The notes: generated from the sequence alone by a model not told the origin. Counted from the stretch's first letter, positions 37,101 through 56,524 are shown. The stretch is DNA of 64,000 nt from Sacculina carcini (GCA_916048095.2 OU696594.1:5089781-5153780), one strand, 5' to 3'. Made by a program: numbers and translations.

Positions 37101-40100
37101 TTGCCCGCACTCATCATGACCACTCTGTCTCCACCGACTGACCGTGCCTGTGCATGTGGCGAGCTCCTCAACTCTGCCCCGCACATTCACTGTGAAGGAT
37201 GCGGGAGCTACTTCCACCTCACATGCGCTGCTTTGTCTACTCCGGCGTATAACGCAATACGAAAACACAAGCTGTCTTGGATTTGCGTGACTTGCAAGTC
37301 TGACTACGTTTCGTCGCGCTGCGCGCCACTGGCAGTTGAGAAAATTACCGAAGTTATCGACTCTCGCCTCGCCAAAATGAAGGAGGAACTCACCGACGAC
37401 CTCAGATCTGTGCACGCTTCTGTGTGTGCTTCCTTGTCGGTCTCTCAAGTGAACGACTCGCAAAACAAGGAGGAAGGCGTGCATTCGTACCCTCTGGTTG
37501 TGAAGCAAAAGGGCGCCGGATCTGTGAAGATGGATGACGTGAAGAGTCGCCTGAAAGCAGTCCCAGTTGCTAAATCCCGCCAAACAAAGACCGGTGGCAT
37601 AGTTTTGCACTGCTCGATTGCACACGCCAGAACCGAAGCTGAGATTGCGCTCAACAACTTGGACAATGTGGAAGTATCGGTCCTGGGGCAGGCGTCAATT
37701 CTCCCCAAAATCACTGTGGCCAACATCCCACCAGTGTCTTCGCCTGATCATCTACTGAGCTCTTTGAAAATGAAAAACCCCTGCTTGGCTTCAGTTCCTG
37801 ATTCGCAAATGAAACTGTTTTTCATTTCAAAACCTAAGTATGGTCGTTCGCATGCCGTTCTGGGTGTTTCTCCAGAGGTTCGACGGGCCATCAAAACTGC
37901 CGGAGATCGCCTGTTTGTGGATTTGTGCAGCTGCGCTGTCTATGATCGTTTCTGGGTAGCGCGCTGCTCCCACTGCTGCGGCCTCGGCCACAAGAAAAAC
38001 CGCTGTGCCCCCTCCAATGCCATCACATGCGGCCACTGTGCTGGGGCATGCCATTCTTCGCAATGTCCGGATAAGACTAAAAAATGTTGCGCCAATTGTG
38101 TAAGACACGATCGCCCCGCCAATCACTCATCGTTTTCGCCTCAGTGTCCCTCCTTCGTCGCCGTGAAAAATTCGATCCGACAGCGCACCATTGTAGCTCC
38201 TCCAGCCCAGTCTCCTTCTTTTTCCCATTGTTCTTCTGCGTGACTTCCTACAGCCCATTCTTCCACCTCACCCATTAAGCACCCGAATTGCTCATTTCCT
38301 CATCACGACTTTTCTCATCGTCTTCCCTCTCATAACTCTCTTCCTTTTAGTAAGCACATTTCTCTTGGTTTGTTCAATACCAGATCGGCCCGTAACAAAT
38401 CCTTGTATATATCTGATGCACTACTCTCCAATCAACTTTCTCTCTTGTTCTTAACCGAGACATGGCTCCTGGAGAGCGACGTTCCCACGTTTAGAGCTCA
38501 TCTTCCCCCGTCTTTTAATTTCTTCCATGCCTGTCGATCTCTTTCTTCATCATTGAAACCTTCGGCCGGTGGAGTTGGCGTCATTTTCAATGCCTCGCTT
38601 TCCCTCTCCACCCTCACAGAATTCAATTTTACATCTCCTGCTTTCGAATTTTTAGTACTCTGTCTGTCTCTACCAGCACTTCCCACCCTGGGTATTATAG
38701 TGGTATACCGTCATAATAATTCTGGTACCGCCTCACTCTTCCTGTCTGACTTTGACGAATTCATCTCACTACTTTCCCAACATTTCTCTGATAACTATAT
38801 TCTGCTAGGCGACTTCAACATCTGGGTTGATCGCCCTTCGTCTCAAACTCTCATACGTGATTTTATTTCTCTGCTCGACTCTTGGGATCTTCTCGTCTTA
38901 AACTCAGGTGCTACCCATACTTCTGGTCACACGCTGGATCTCATTATTTCCACTCCGACTTCTTCGAAACTCATTTCCCCAGACATACTCACCCACCCCC
39001 CAGATCCTCTTTTTTCTGACCATAGCCTTATCACATTTCAACTTTTTTCCCCTCGTTCTCCCAAATCTTCCTCTAGGGTTATTCTTTCACGCAACTACAA
39101 GAATTTCAATTTTTCTCACTTCTCCTCTCTTGTCGAACGCTTCCTATCTCCTCTTAGTTATGTTTTCCTCAGTCCTCTATCACTCCCAAACTTTATTTCA
39201 GATCACCTCTCAAATATAAATGATCTTATCTTTCCACTCCGTGAAATAAAAGTTATCTGCGAATCTCCACCCCCTCCTTGGTGGTCCTCAGATCTGCGCC
39301 TCCTGCGCTCCAAATGCCGTCTCTGGAGGCGCTTTCGCTCTCCTTCGTCCTGGTCAACCTTTTGCTCGGCTCGAAATTCCTTCCTCGCCTCTCTTGCTTC
39401 CGCCAAATCCATTTATTTCACCTCTCACCTATCCTCACTGGGAAAGGGTTAACACTCTCGGTGGTCCACTCTGAAATCAATAACTGGTAGTGCCTCCCGG
39501 AGTCCAATAATGATTTCAGCTGATCAATTCTCCTCTTTTTTCACTCAAAAAATTGATAGAATACTCTCAAATATTCCAAAAAGTCATTTTCCTCTATCAT
39601 TTCCTACCTCCTCAAATTCAATTTCGGCCTTCGTACCAATTTCTCCCTATAAAACATCTCGTTTTCTCCTCAAACTCCGCAACAAAAGAAGCCCCTCGGA
39701 TCCTATAAATTTTTCCGCTCTCTCTGATTCGATCCTCCTCCTTGCTCCCATTCTCACCCATATGGTTAATTCCTCTTTTCTTCATGGTCAATTTCTAGCT
39801 TCTAAGCATGCTATAATCACACCCATACTGAAGAAGCCTAATGTTGATCCTGCCATCCCCTCCAACTATCGTCCTATATCTATGCTTACGCTTCCTTCTA
39901 AACTTCTTGAACACGCTATCCTTGAACAACTTCGTCCGATTATTACTCCGGTCCTTGATCCTTGTCAATCAGGCTTCATGTCAAATCATTCAACTGAAAC
40001 TCTCCTTATTCGCCTCACTAATGACATTTTTTCCAACTTTTCCTTCGGCAAATCTGTTCTGCTAATATCATTAGATTTTTCATCTGCCTTTGATCTCGTC

Positions 40101-42959
40101 AATCATTCCATTCTTTGTGAAGATCTCGCCCATATTGGCCTTTCTTCCTCAGCTCTTTCTCTTGTCTCTTCCTACCTTCATAAACGTTCCTTTTCTGTCC
40201 GCTGTAATTCCCGGATGTCTGTCAATGTTCCGTTGACTTCTGGCGTCCCACAGGGTTCTCTCCTGGGACCACTCCTTTTCAACCTCTACGTCTCGTCCCT
40301 TTGTTCTGTCCTCAGAGAATACCCTATTTCCTTTCACGTCTATGCTGACGATGTACAAATTTACTTTCCCTTATCTTTACATAATTCTACTTTGGTATCT
40401 AAACTTCTTTCCCATATTTCGTCATGGGCTGCCTCCAGATACCTCCTTCTTAATCACGACAAAACTGTCTACTTAGCTTTTCATCCTCCAAGGATAACCC
40501 CTACCACTGTCTCCTTGCCTCTAACTTCTCAAATTCGCAACCTTGGCATCACATTTGATCCGACAATATCATTTTCTCAACACTTTTCTCAACTCACTCG
40601 CTCTTGCCGCTTCATTCTGAGAAAATTGTATCCCATACGTTCTCTTTTGGACGAATCTTCGCCTGTTCTTCTCGTCAATTCTTACATTTTCACTCGCCTA
40701 TATTACTGTAACTCCTTGTTTTTTCACCTTCCCCTCAAAAGTATCCGCCATCTACAATCCATTATCAACCTTGCCTGTCGCTTCGTTCTTAAACTTCCTC
40801 CCAAAACGCCAACTTCAGCTCACCTTCACCGCCTTGGTTGGCTCACTGCTCATTTCCGAATTCGCTACAAAATTTGCTGTTTGGTGTACAAAATCCTTCA
40901 CTGTCCTTCACCCCCGTCCTATCTACGCTCACTACTTCTGGTTCAAGAGAGTACTTCTGGTTCACGTCGCCATCCTACTCCTCTAATCTGTCCCCCTGCG
41001 TTGAACCAATCAACTTGGTCTGCGAAATCATTCTTTTTTTCTGCACCCCGCATTTATAATTCACTTCCTCCTCGCCTCCTCCGAATGAAATCCTACTCAT
41101 CTTTCTCCTCTGAGCTGCACAAACATTTCCTTTCTTTGGCCTCAGAGTCTTCTTAAGTTTACTTGTTTGCAATGTTATAATTGATTTATTCTTCCTATTG
41201 ATATTGATTTAATCCGTTTTTCCTTTTATTGAATGATTTATCTCTTTTTTGCACATTCAGTTACATATTGCGGACTCATAATTGGTACATGTTTGTGTTT
41301 CTGTTCTGCGCTGCATGTTTTTACTTCACCCAACCTGCGCAATTGACCCAATTTTCCCACTTGCTCCAGTATTATTTTGCGTGTCGCGCGCTTGTAACTA
41401 TTGTGTGCGCTATATTAAATACATGTTTGTTGTTGTTGTTGTTGTTGTTGTTGTTGATAATTTATACCAGCACCCAGAAATCGATTCCCATACCCCCGGT
41501 TTTTTGTTACCCGTACCCTAAGGGGTATGGAACCTTTGAATTACATCTTCAGGGCTTGTTTTGCCTGTGTTTACTCTCACCCTGATTTTACGGGCGTGTT
41601 CTTCAAACACACTTTGCTGTCGCAAGCTGCAAAGTTGTGTGTCATTGCTTTTCAACCGAGTTTTCAGTCGGCAAACTTCTCCGTGAATCGCTTTCCAGGC
41701 AGTGCTTTGATGATCAGCACTAGAACAGAAATTAATCATAGACCTCCATAATCAACTTTGACCAAACACTTCTTAGCTCCAGTGTGCTATCTTAATTAAT
41801 TAGTATTATAAATGACTAATTACAGGCAAATCCAGTAGCATGGGGGAAGGGTGCAAGCACTATTAATAGCACTATATATGTATATATATATATTAATTAG
41901 GTCACTTTCAGTATATAAGTCACATTTATTTCTGGTATGTCTATGCATTCCTGTCTAATATAATTTAATCTATACGTATGTATGCATATATATAATTCCA
42001 ACCATATCAAATCTAATGTTTATCTAATCTGTATCAAATCTGAATCTCTACTTAATCAAATGCAGACATATATGCCGTCAAATATATTTCATACATAAAT
42101 TATATTGAATTGTACATATGCATTTTTAAAATCCCATAAACTAGCAACAAGAAGAGATGTTTTATATTATTTCAATGATAATATACTTTATTAGTATTAT
42201 CATTATTAATTACAGGCAAATCCAGTAGCATGGGAAGAGTGCAAGCACTATTACCACCCTAAGGTGGCCCCATGTGTACTGGAAGCTGCCAAAAAGATTT
42301 AGACATAAAGATACCTTAGATACCTTACCTTACCATACCTTAGATACTTCACTTTATTTGAGATATATTTCTTTACCTAGGATACCTTACCTATTCTTAG
42401 AAACCTTACCTTGGATACCTTACCTTCCTTACCTTATCTTCCTTACCTTAGATACCTTATCTTAAATACCTTACCTTAGATATCCTACCTTAGATACCTT
42501 ACCTTAGACACCTTACCTTATCTTAGATACCTTACCTTCCTTAACTTAGATACCTTATCTACCTTACCTTCCTCAACTTAGATACCTTATCTTTCTTACC
42601 TTACCTTAGATACATCACCTTACCTTAGATACATTACCTTACTTTATATACCTTACCTTCCTCAACTTAGATACCTTATCTTCTTTACCTTACCTTAGAT
42701 ACTTTATCCTCCTTAACTTAGACACCTTAATTTCCTTAACATAGATATCTTACCTTCCTTAACTTAGATACTTTATCTTCCTTACCTTACCTTAGATACC
42801 TTACCTTATCTTACATTACCTTACCTCATATATTTACCTGCAATAATGATCTTGAGCGCACTGGGAGCATTGTAGTTTGGCAGGTCTTTCGCACAACGAG
42901 CAGAGGAGCTTGTGACCTTTGGGAATAGCCAAGTGTTTTACGACTAGAGCTTTTTGCAT
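25288..42959 (-). CDS. ZMYND12: ZMYND12, MYND zinc finger plus TPR-like protein (partial)
   Basis: Exons, 5' to 3' on the minus strand: 42959-42838, 41719-41581, 35454-35347, 28639-28535 and 25465-25288. Splice sites and phases agree at each junction. Exon 1 has [20 protein letters not shown] and [10 protein letters not shown]. Exon 2 completes the MYND finger ([14 protein letters not shown]), so the metal ligands are CxxC...CxxC...YC...H...C. Exons 3-5 give TPR-like helices ([48 protein letters not shown]...LDIWHQE) that follow human ZMYND12. Known: ZMYND12 works with TTC29 in sperm-flagellum axoneme assembly. The ATG at 42959-42957 is chosen by comparison with the human start. An exon of about 33 codons expected between the last two is not visible, and the C terminus is incomplete. 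Introns hold four retroelements. Confidence 0.85.
26036..26215. repeat. Degenerate ~35-bp tandem repeat
   Basis: Units like GGATCTCAACATTTCAAACT then AAGGAGCTAAGCATTTCAAG recur with drift over about 200 bp. Confidence 0.55.
26330..26416. repeat. (AT)n microsatellite
   Basis: CA repeat then about 75 bp of pure TA. Confidence 0.95.
26418..28400 (+). mobile_element. Older LINE 3' end, split by the LINE at 26490-28309
   Basis: 26418-26489 (AGAAAGACTGGATAGTGTGA...GGAGACAGGAC) and 28315-28375 (GGCACGAGCATAGCTCATCT, AATAGGTGAGTACAAATAGG) together match the uninterrupted copy at 49130-49410. That copy encodes the end of a LINE ORF2. The outer element is a 5'-truncated 3' terminus. Confidence 0.75.
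26490..28309 (-). mobile_element. L2/CR1-like LINE, 5'-truncated, inserted into an older LINE tail
   Basis: Flanked by 5-bp duplications AGGAC (26485-26489 and 28310-28314). The 3' end is an ACA (TTG on the sense strand) tandem run at 26490-26500 beside TGTATTTGTATAGCGCTCAC. Sense is minus. The main open frame (about 27945-26935) has reverse transcriptase motifs [28 protein letters not shown] and active site IYADDIQLL, then the thumb and C-terminal region. It continues upstream and downstream in other frames, so it is decayed. It is the same family as the LINE at 36.9-41.5 kb (compare [20 protein letters not shown]), but clearly diverged. No endonuclease is present in this copy. Confidence 0.85.
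28880..29085. repeat. Two long (AT)n microsatellites
   Basis: Pure TA runs at about 28884-28956 and 29005-29081 are separated by GAATTCACCAACAGCC and short TATTCC repeats. Confidence 0.95.
29310..31015 (+). mobile_element. Penelope-like element (RT plus GIY-YIG endonuclease)
   Basis: The open frame after an (AT)n run (about 29433-30778) has RT landmarks [30 protein letters not shown] and [11 protein letters not shown]. It ends with a GIY-YIG nuclease domain, [20 protein letters not shown]...RIIEH, and a CxxC pair upstream ([17 protein letters not shown]). This RT + GIY-YIG order is diagnostic of endonuclease-bearing Penelope-like elements. The N-terminal part of the RT is not in the copy. 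Both flanks (29317-29349 and 30984-31010) carry related TTGATAAAGCC...GGCGAAACGT motifs, consistent with the terminal repeats of this family. It lies in a ZMYND12 intron, antisense to the gene. The open frame suggests a fairly young insertion. Confidence 0.85.
30805..31102. repeat. (AT)n microsatellites at and beyond the Penelope 3' flank
   Basis: TA runs at about 30808-30850, 30858-30888 and 31062-31102. Confidence 0.9.
31210..35240 (+). mobile_element. APE-type LINE with ORF1 and ORF2, decayed
   Basis: ORF1 starts at 31344 (183 codons to the first stop) with a predicted coiled-coil/charged region and SCTYRTGKR...[13 protein letters not shown], like the ORF1p of L1/Tx1-type elements. It continues in another frame to about 32108. 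The APE endonuclease follows ([27 protein letters not shown], then GDFNAHTG in a shifted frame near 32565). [34 protein letters not shown] and [16 protein letters not shown] (about 33300-34090). The C-terminal domain to 35007 has [10 protein letters not shown] and CNKCNK. Multiple stops and frameshifts show it is dead. The 3' tail has a TTTC tandem run at about 35210-35236. Clade is not certain (Tx1/L1-like best guess). It lies in a ZMYND12 intron, antisense to the gene. Confidence 0.8.
35774..36600 (-). repeat. SINE family A split by another insertion
   Basis: 35774-35955 gives tail and body (CAAGTAACAGCTGCTACACT to ATGCATGACACAAC). 36441-36600 resumes GCATGACTGATATCTGGTAC and runs into a degraded tRNA-like head (GGTTTTGAGCCACGGACCTC on plus). 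The order is intact once the middle piece is removed. Confidence 0.85.
35956..36440. mobile_element. hAT-like MITE candidate inside the SINE
   Basis: Begins TAGTGGTGCAAAAAAACATT and contains several AAAACATGTTTTT-type motifs. Flanks are GACACAAC (left) and CACACAAC (right), an 8-bp duplication with one mismatch as for hAT insertions. The right terminus does not clearly mirror the left, so the end may be eroded. Confidence 0.55.
36640..36858 (+). repeat. Dispersed repeat copy, left part, split by a LINE
   Basis: Matches about 2620-2850 (GGATTGTCGAATATGGT, CATATACCCCTGAC, TTCCAGATCCACGA). The remainder of the repeat (ACCCAGAAATCGATTCCCAT, CCTAAGGGGTATGG) resumes at 41459-41530 beyond the LINE. 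Confidence 0.75.
36860..41458 (+). mobile_element. L2/CR1-like LINE, near full length
   Basis: ORF1 (ATG 37116 to TGA 38241-38243) has an N-terminal PHD finger (CACGELL...[13 protein letters not shown]...WICVTC) and C-terminal zinc knuckles ([32 protein letters not shown]). ORF2 has an APE endonuclease ([37 protein letters not shown]). Its RT has [17 protein letters not shown] and YADDVQIYF, with the C terminus to about 41155. ORF1 and ORF2 share one frame. The only interruptions are the TGA at 38241 and a TAA at 39450. The 3' UTR ends with (TTG)n at 41425-41455. The 5' region (36860-37100) has GCTGTCTGT tandem units. It is inserted in an older dispersed repeat within ZMYND12 intron 2, antisense to the gene, and is the youngest-looking LINE here. 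Confidence 0.88.
41735..42300. repeat. Two family B copies in AT-rich intron
   Basis: Family B at about 41812-41868 (truncated) and about 42200-42300 (core complete with a few deletions). AT-rich DNA with no other signal lies between. All of it is in ZMYND12 intron 1. Confidence 0.75.
42300..42835. repeat. ACCTTACCTTAGATACC minisatellite array
   Basis: About 535 bp of variable ACCTTAGATACCTTACCTTC units, ending immediately at the splice donor of ZMYND12 exon 1 (exon border 42838). The inverse-complement array lies at 43630-45475. Confidence 0.9.
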
Positions 42960-43016
42960 TTGTGAAGTTTCAAGCTTCTTCGACTTGCTAAGCAGAAAGG
43001 CTTGTTCTGAGATCAA

Positions 43017-43630
43017 GAACTACAAAAATATGCTTCTATTTTTATCTGAGACTGGGTATTAGAGTGTTGCCAAAAATGAATAGCTGAATTTTTATTTAAA
43101 GGTTAAAACACGTGTTTTTTAAAATCACATCCTTTCAAATTCAAAACGTAAAATTACTCAAGAATCTTAATTTATTATTATTCTTATTTAAAGTTTCGAA
43201 AAATTATCGCCGATATGCTGTAGATCCACAGCAAAAAGTAATTTAATTAATAAGAATCATAAATATTAACAGAAAATACATTAACACATTCACACACACA
43301 TAGACACTCCAAAAATATATTAATATTCATAAGACAGCGGGTTGAATTCGATATTGTCACATTTGAAAATATTTTTAGATTTTAATATTTTTGTATTTTA
43401 AATATTTTTATTTTTTTCTTTTGTTTTATAGGGTATAATCTGAGGCTAGAGTCGAATTTATTATCGAAAATAATTTTGTAAGACTTATTTGCCTCTATAA
43501 GTTTTTACAGTGTTTTCTCTTTAACACCTGTACATGAAAGCTACTCTGAATGTCATATAGTAAAAATATTTGCAAAAGCATTCGAATTAAATGCTATACT
43601 GCAATATAAGAGCATTTGACATATTGCAAC
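43017..43630. other. AT-rich DNA upstream of ZMYND12 exon 1
   Basis: Possible promoter or 5' UTR region of ZMYND12. No TATA box or other site can be named with confidence in such AT-rich sequence. Confidence 0.4.
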
Positions 43631-45480
43631 GCTTTGAGGTAGCAGGTAAGGCAATGTATCTAGGGTAAACGTAAGGTATACAAGGTAAGTTCAGGTATAT
43701 AAGGTAAGAAGAGGTATCTAAGGTAAGTCAAGGTATATAAGGTAAGTTAAGATATATAAAGTAAGTTAAGGTATCCAAGGGAAGGTAAGGTATCGAAAAC
43801 CGAAGCTGAACATGTTCAACTTTTCAAGCCAATTGGCCTGCATTTCAGCCGCTTGCCTCAAGAGGTTGCTACGTTGCCGTGCAATGAACGCGCACTATCA
43901 CGCTGAAAATGATAGAATTCTCACGCAAGGCAAATATTTGATCCTCCGTTTTTCACCACATGGCGCTGAAGCAACGCGTTAAGCGAATTCAACTCAGTTT
44001 GAGAGCCTGTGATGTGTTGTATGTTTTTGTGTTGGTTTTATTGTGCTAATTTCATCATGATGAGGTGGAATCTGTAATAGAATATTTTTATAATTTATTT
44101 TTATGTTTGATACATTACTAGCTCAAATTTTGATTAATAGATATATAAGTAAAATATATAAATGCTGTAGAATATGTTTACATATACATATTATACGATC
44201 AGAATATATATATGATCTGTACATTCAATAATACACCTGGATTAAATCAAAATTGAAATGTTATAGTCAGGAGAGCGAAATAAACCACACCGACGTAATC
44301 TGCAACACATCTATTGGCTTGGACAATTACTGGCCTCGTGTGACCACTCGCAGGCCAACTGTTGGCCTAGCCAATCGTTGTGATCACGGCTTAAGGGAAA
44401 GTAAGGTATCTAAGGGCGTGTTTCATTATCACTAACGTAAGTGCTGAAGGAAGTTGATGGAAGTGAACGGATAATGAAACACTTTGTGAAGTGATACATC
44501 AATGACGCTTGTTTGACTATTTTGAACAGCTGAGTGCGAATAAATCCACAAACTTTCTGGTCCAAATAATTTGTTTTGCTTCATTTTCATCATTTGCAAT
44601 TGCTTTCTATTGATTTGCTGAATTTTAGTTCATGGATTCATTAATTCCATATGGAGCTGCGCTAATCTCAGCATTGTCGGATTTACACAAATACCACACA
44701 AATACTTTAAGCCGTCCGCTATGGCGAAGAAAATGTTCACAGAAAATATATTCTGTATTATATAGTCCTCAACAAATATATTCTATTCATCTATTCAATT
44801 CCAAAACAAATAGCACACGGGAAAGGGAACGTCGCTAAAGCGCAATGATTGCCTAATGCCTTCTGCTTCAAGCCTTCCGAGTGAAGCGCAGTGAAGTACT
44901 TCACTCCACCTTCAGCATTGATAATGTAACACTGTGAAGCGCTTCCTAGCGCTTCAGCATTGATAATGAAACACGCCCTAAGGCAAGCTAAGGTATCTAA
45001 GGTAAGATAACGTAAAGTATCTAAGGTAAGGCAAGGTATATAACGTAAGGTAAGCTAAGGAATCTGAGATAAGATAAGGGGAAAATCTGAGATAAGGTGA
45101 TCTAAGATAAAGTCAAGATAGATAAGATAGATAGATAAGAAAGATAAAGATAAGATCTAAGATATCAACTATTTTCAGCCTATTCAATTTCAACACACAT
45201 ATCTCAATGAAAAGTGTATTGCGTAATATAATTCTTCACATATTTATAATTTCTTACGTTTTTGGTCTATTGTCATTTGCCTTCTATGCTGATTTTGATG
45301 ATGATATACCCAATGAACTGAACTCAGCAGAATTCTCGGGGGGTACAATAGCATATTCATACCCCCCAGCCAATTTGTCGGGGGGGGGGGGGTATATACC
45401 CCCAGGATTTACGCCAATGGTATCTAGGGGAAGGTAAGGTATTTATGGTAGGATATAGTCTCTAAGGTAAAGTGAGATAT
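43630..45480. repeat. GGTAAGGTATCTAAGG array, inverted relative to 42300-42835
   Basis: AAGGTATCTAAGGTAAG units occur at about 43640-43795, 44396-44413, 44979-45150 and 45418-45475. They are separated by unrelated AT-rich DNA and by the MITE at 44414-44978. Confidence 0.85.
44414..44978. mobile_element. Harbinger-like MITE inserted in the minisatellite
   Basis: 565 bp with perfect 18-bp terminal inverted repeats GGGCGTGTTTCATTATCA / TGATAATGAAACACGCCC and a 3-bp TAA target duplication (44411-44413 and 44979-44981). The 3-bp TWA duplication and GGGC terminus fit PIF/Harbinger. An open frame of 68 codons inside (44632-44838) matches nothing I know. Confidence 0.85.
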
Positions 45481-45699
45481 CTACAAATATATTAACACTG
45501 TAATTATCAGACCAAATTATTATTGTATTGTAGAAAATTGCTCCAAAGAAATCACATCAAAGAAACACAGGGCTTGTGTATTGCATATCAGAATACAGGT
45601 GATACGGCAGTCTGATCCATTCTTGCACAGCAATCAAAACTAGGATATATGTGAAAAATAGAACGCACACACACACATAAGCAAGGGCGTAGATTTGTG

Positions 45700-46300
45700 T
45701 GTCGAGTCTCGGGGGGATGACAGTCATCATGTATCTGTGTTCAAAATTGACTCAGTTGGTCAATTACATGGAACCCTCAACTATTTTATGTATATTCAAT
45801 CACAACACACATACCTCAATGAAAACTATATTGCATATGATTGCAAAAACACACACCTATGTCGTGTATGGTTACTTTTTTGCAATGCTGATTTTTATAT
45901 TGCAATTTTGTGGAGGGGGGCTGAATTATGTATGAGTGACTAGGTTGCGCGTTAAGTTCACGTTTTTGGGAGTTTTTCAAAGATATATACACACATTTAC
46001 AGTCATTCGAGAAATAATGTGTGAATATCCTTTGCGATAATGCTTATATCAACAAAGTCTGCAGAAATATATTTTTCTTGACCTCTTATACTAAACCGCT
46101 GGGTTATGAGGAATTGATGGAAATATTTGGGGAGTTTAAGCCCCCTGAATTCATCCGTCAGTTTTGGTTTTGATGACAATATGGTCAATAAGCTGATCTC
46201 AGCAGAATTCTCTCGGGTAGAATTCTTCTTGAGGTGTATATACCCTCATACCCTCAGCAACCCAGGATCTACTCCCATGCATACAAGGCTTAAAAGAGGC
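45700..46300. repeat. Dispersed repeat (family E)
   Basis: About 45905-46150 (GCTGAATTATGTATGAGTGA, GCGATAATGCTTATATCAAC, TTCTTGACCTCTTATA) matches 62840-63146. Short G-rich and C-rich inverted stretches precede it at 45340-45412, with a run of 14 G at about 45379. Confidence 0.7.
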
Positions 46301-46310
46301 TACAATTATT

Positions 46311-54809
<8,499 letters not shown>

Positions 54810-55119
54810 CGAAGAAGATCCGTTAATGGAGCTAGCGACACACAAAAACAATATCCAGTCAAAACGATCTGCAAGCTCGTCTGCAACTGAATCCCGTGAA
54901 GCAGGAGATCCCAATCGTTTTCAATCTCGTTTTCACGCTGTGTTGAAAATGTATCCAGAAACTAAGCAACAATGAAATATGCGGGTTCCGGGCGAATATT
55001 TTGCAATATCGAACAAATATTTCCAGAACAAGTCTTGCATCTCTTCAAAAACATATCTTTCGAACAAGTAATACTTTATTCATTCTTTCACAATAGACGT
55101 ACAATTAGTCAATTTATTT

Positions 55120-55450
55120 ATATATCAGGGGTTCCCAAACATTTTTCGCTCCACCACCCCCAGAACAGTTCCGAAGGGCTCTAGGACCCCCAGCAAAAAA
55201 TGAGTGAAGTAAGAAAAACACCTTTATACTGAATTCTTATGACATTCAGTTCTTTAATGCCATCGTTATTGAATGTATTTGAAAATACAAAGAAAAAACA
55301 TCAGGTGTAAATAACATGGAATTTTTGGGTGCAAATTTTGACGGATTCCAATTTTTTCGGGCGGTTCTCACAATCCCTAGAAGTGGTTCTCACGACCCCT
55401 AGAATCGGTTGGAAACCTCCTCCGTATAGCTTGGTTTTTGTATAGTTTTT
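55120..55450 (+). mobile_element. hAT-like MITE candidate
   Basis: Starts CAGGGGTTCCCAAACATTTT, a classic hAT-type terminus, and runs through ACCCCCAGAACAGTTCC to a degraded right end (GGTTGGAAACCTCC) near 55425. Right boundary uncertain. Confidence 0.55.
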
Positions 55451-55499
55451 CGGAAAATACTTTTTTCAATTGAACGTTGTCGGATGGATATTTGATTAT

Positions 55500-55612
55500 T
55501 TACTTTTCAAACTCTCTTTCTCTCTACATCTTTTTCGGTTAGCTTCCAGTACACATAGGGTCACCGCAGGGTGGTAATAGTGCACTTGCACTCTTCCCCC
55601 ATGCTATTCTTA
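55500..55612 (-). repeat. Family B dispersed repeat
   Basis: Minus orientation: TCTCTTTCTCTCTACATCTT, GGTTAGCTTCCAGTACACAT, then CACTCTTCCCCCATGCTA. Confidence 0.85.
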
Positions 55613-55905
55613 CTGAGTAATGGCTTAAGTAATAGCAAAACAGCTAATATAAATCAAATAAATCACATCAAATTTTTCAAGTCAAATTTTTGGGGTCCTT
55701 GATTTATGTCAGAAAAATATTCCAAAAATAAATTGCGTTTGGAAAAAATTCAGCTTAAAATTTTTTCAATACAATTCAACACCGAAAACTAGCAGATATT
55801 TTTTATATAAAATAAAATGAAACAAAATCAAAATCAATCACATAACTCACTATATCTAGAGTTGTTTTGATATATGTACAAGAGATATGTATAAGAGGTT
55901 AAAAC

Positions 55906-56191
55906 CATTGGTTCTGAACCTGTGTGTGGTAAATTCCCCTGTCTGGTGGGAAATGGAAGAATTTTCAAGTGGGAAGCTAAAGGTCGGACAGAACAGGACA
56001 ACTATGTGTGCGTTTTTATCCATTTAAATTCCTTTATTTTTGTTTCTAATGACCTCTGATGACATTTACTTTATGATGTAACAACTGAATTTATTGAATT
56101 TATCAGCGCTGTGTTGTGTGGAAAATGAAGATGAGATGGCTCGTATTAAGAAGTGGAGAATCAGTGAGAGAAAATAGGTTAAGAACCACTG
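55906..56191 (-). mobile_element. hAT-type MITE (family C)
   Basis: Inverted relative of 23001-23278 with matching internal sequence (GGTCGGACAGAACAGGACAA) and ends CATTGGTTCTGAACC / GTTAAGAACCACTG. Flanks GTTAAAAC and GCTTAAAT give only a weak duplication. Confidence 0.8.
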
Positions 56192-56275
56192 GCTTAAATT
56201 ATGTGAGCTTTACGAAACCTTTTCACGTTGTATCCAGTGAAGTTCAGCGGTGACTGCGATAAAGTACGCAGCGAA

Positions 56276-56276
<1 letters not shown>

Positions 56277-56342
<66 letters not shown>

Positions 56343-56467
56343 GTGTGTGTATAAAGTCTTTTTTGCAGCTTTTAACCACTTATTCACACACACGACTTCC
56401 GCTTGCAAAAACAAACAAAAATAACCCGTAAGCATTAATCAGACCAAGTGCATGTATGTATCTCTCT

Positions 56468-56524
<57 letters not shown>

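Noticed and set aside
42300-42835. CRISPR-like array of direct repeats
   Set aside because: Units are short, variable and without unique spacers, in a eukaryotic intron. It is a minisatellite.
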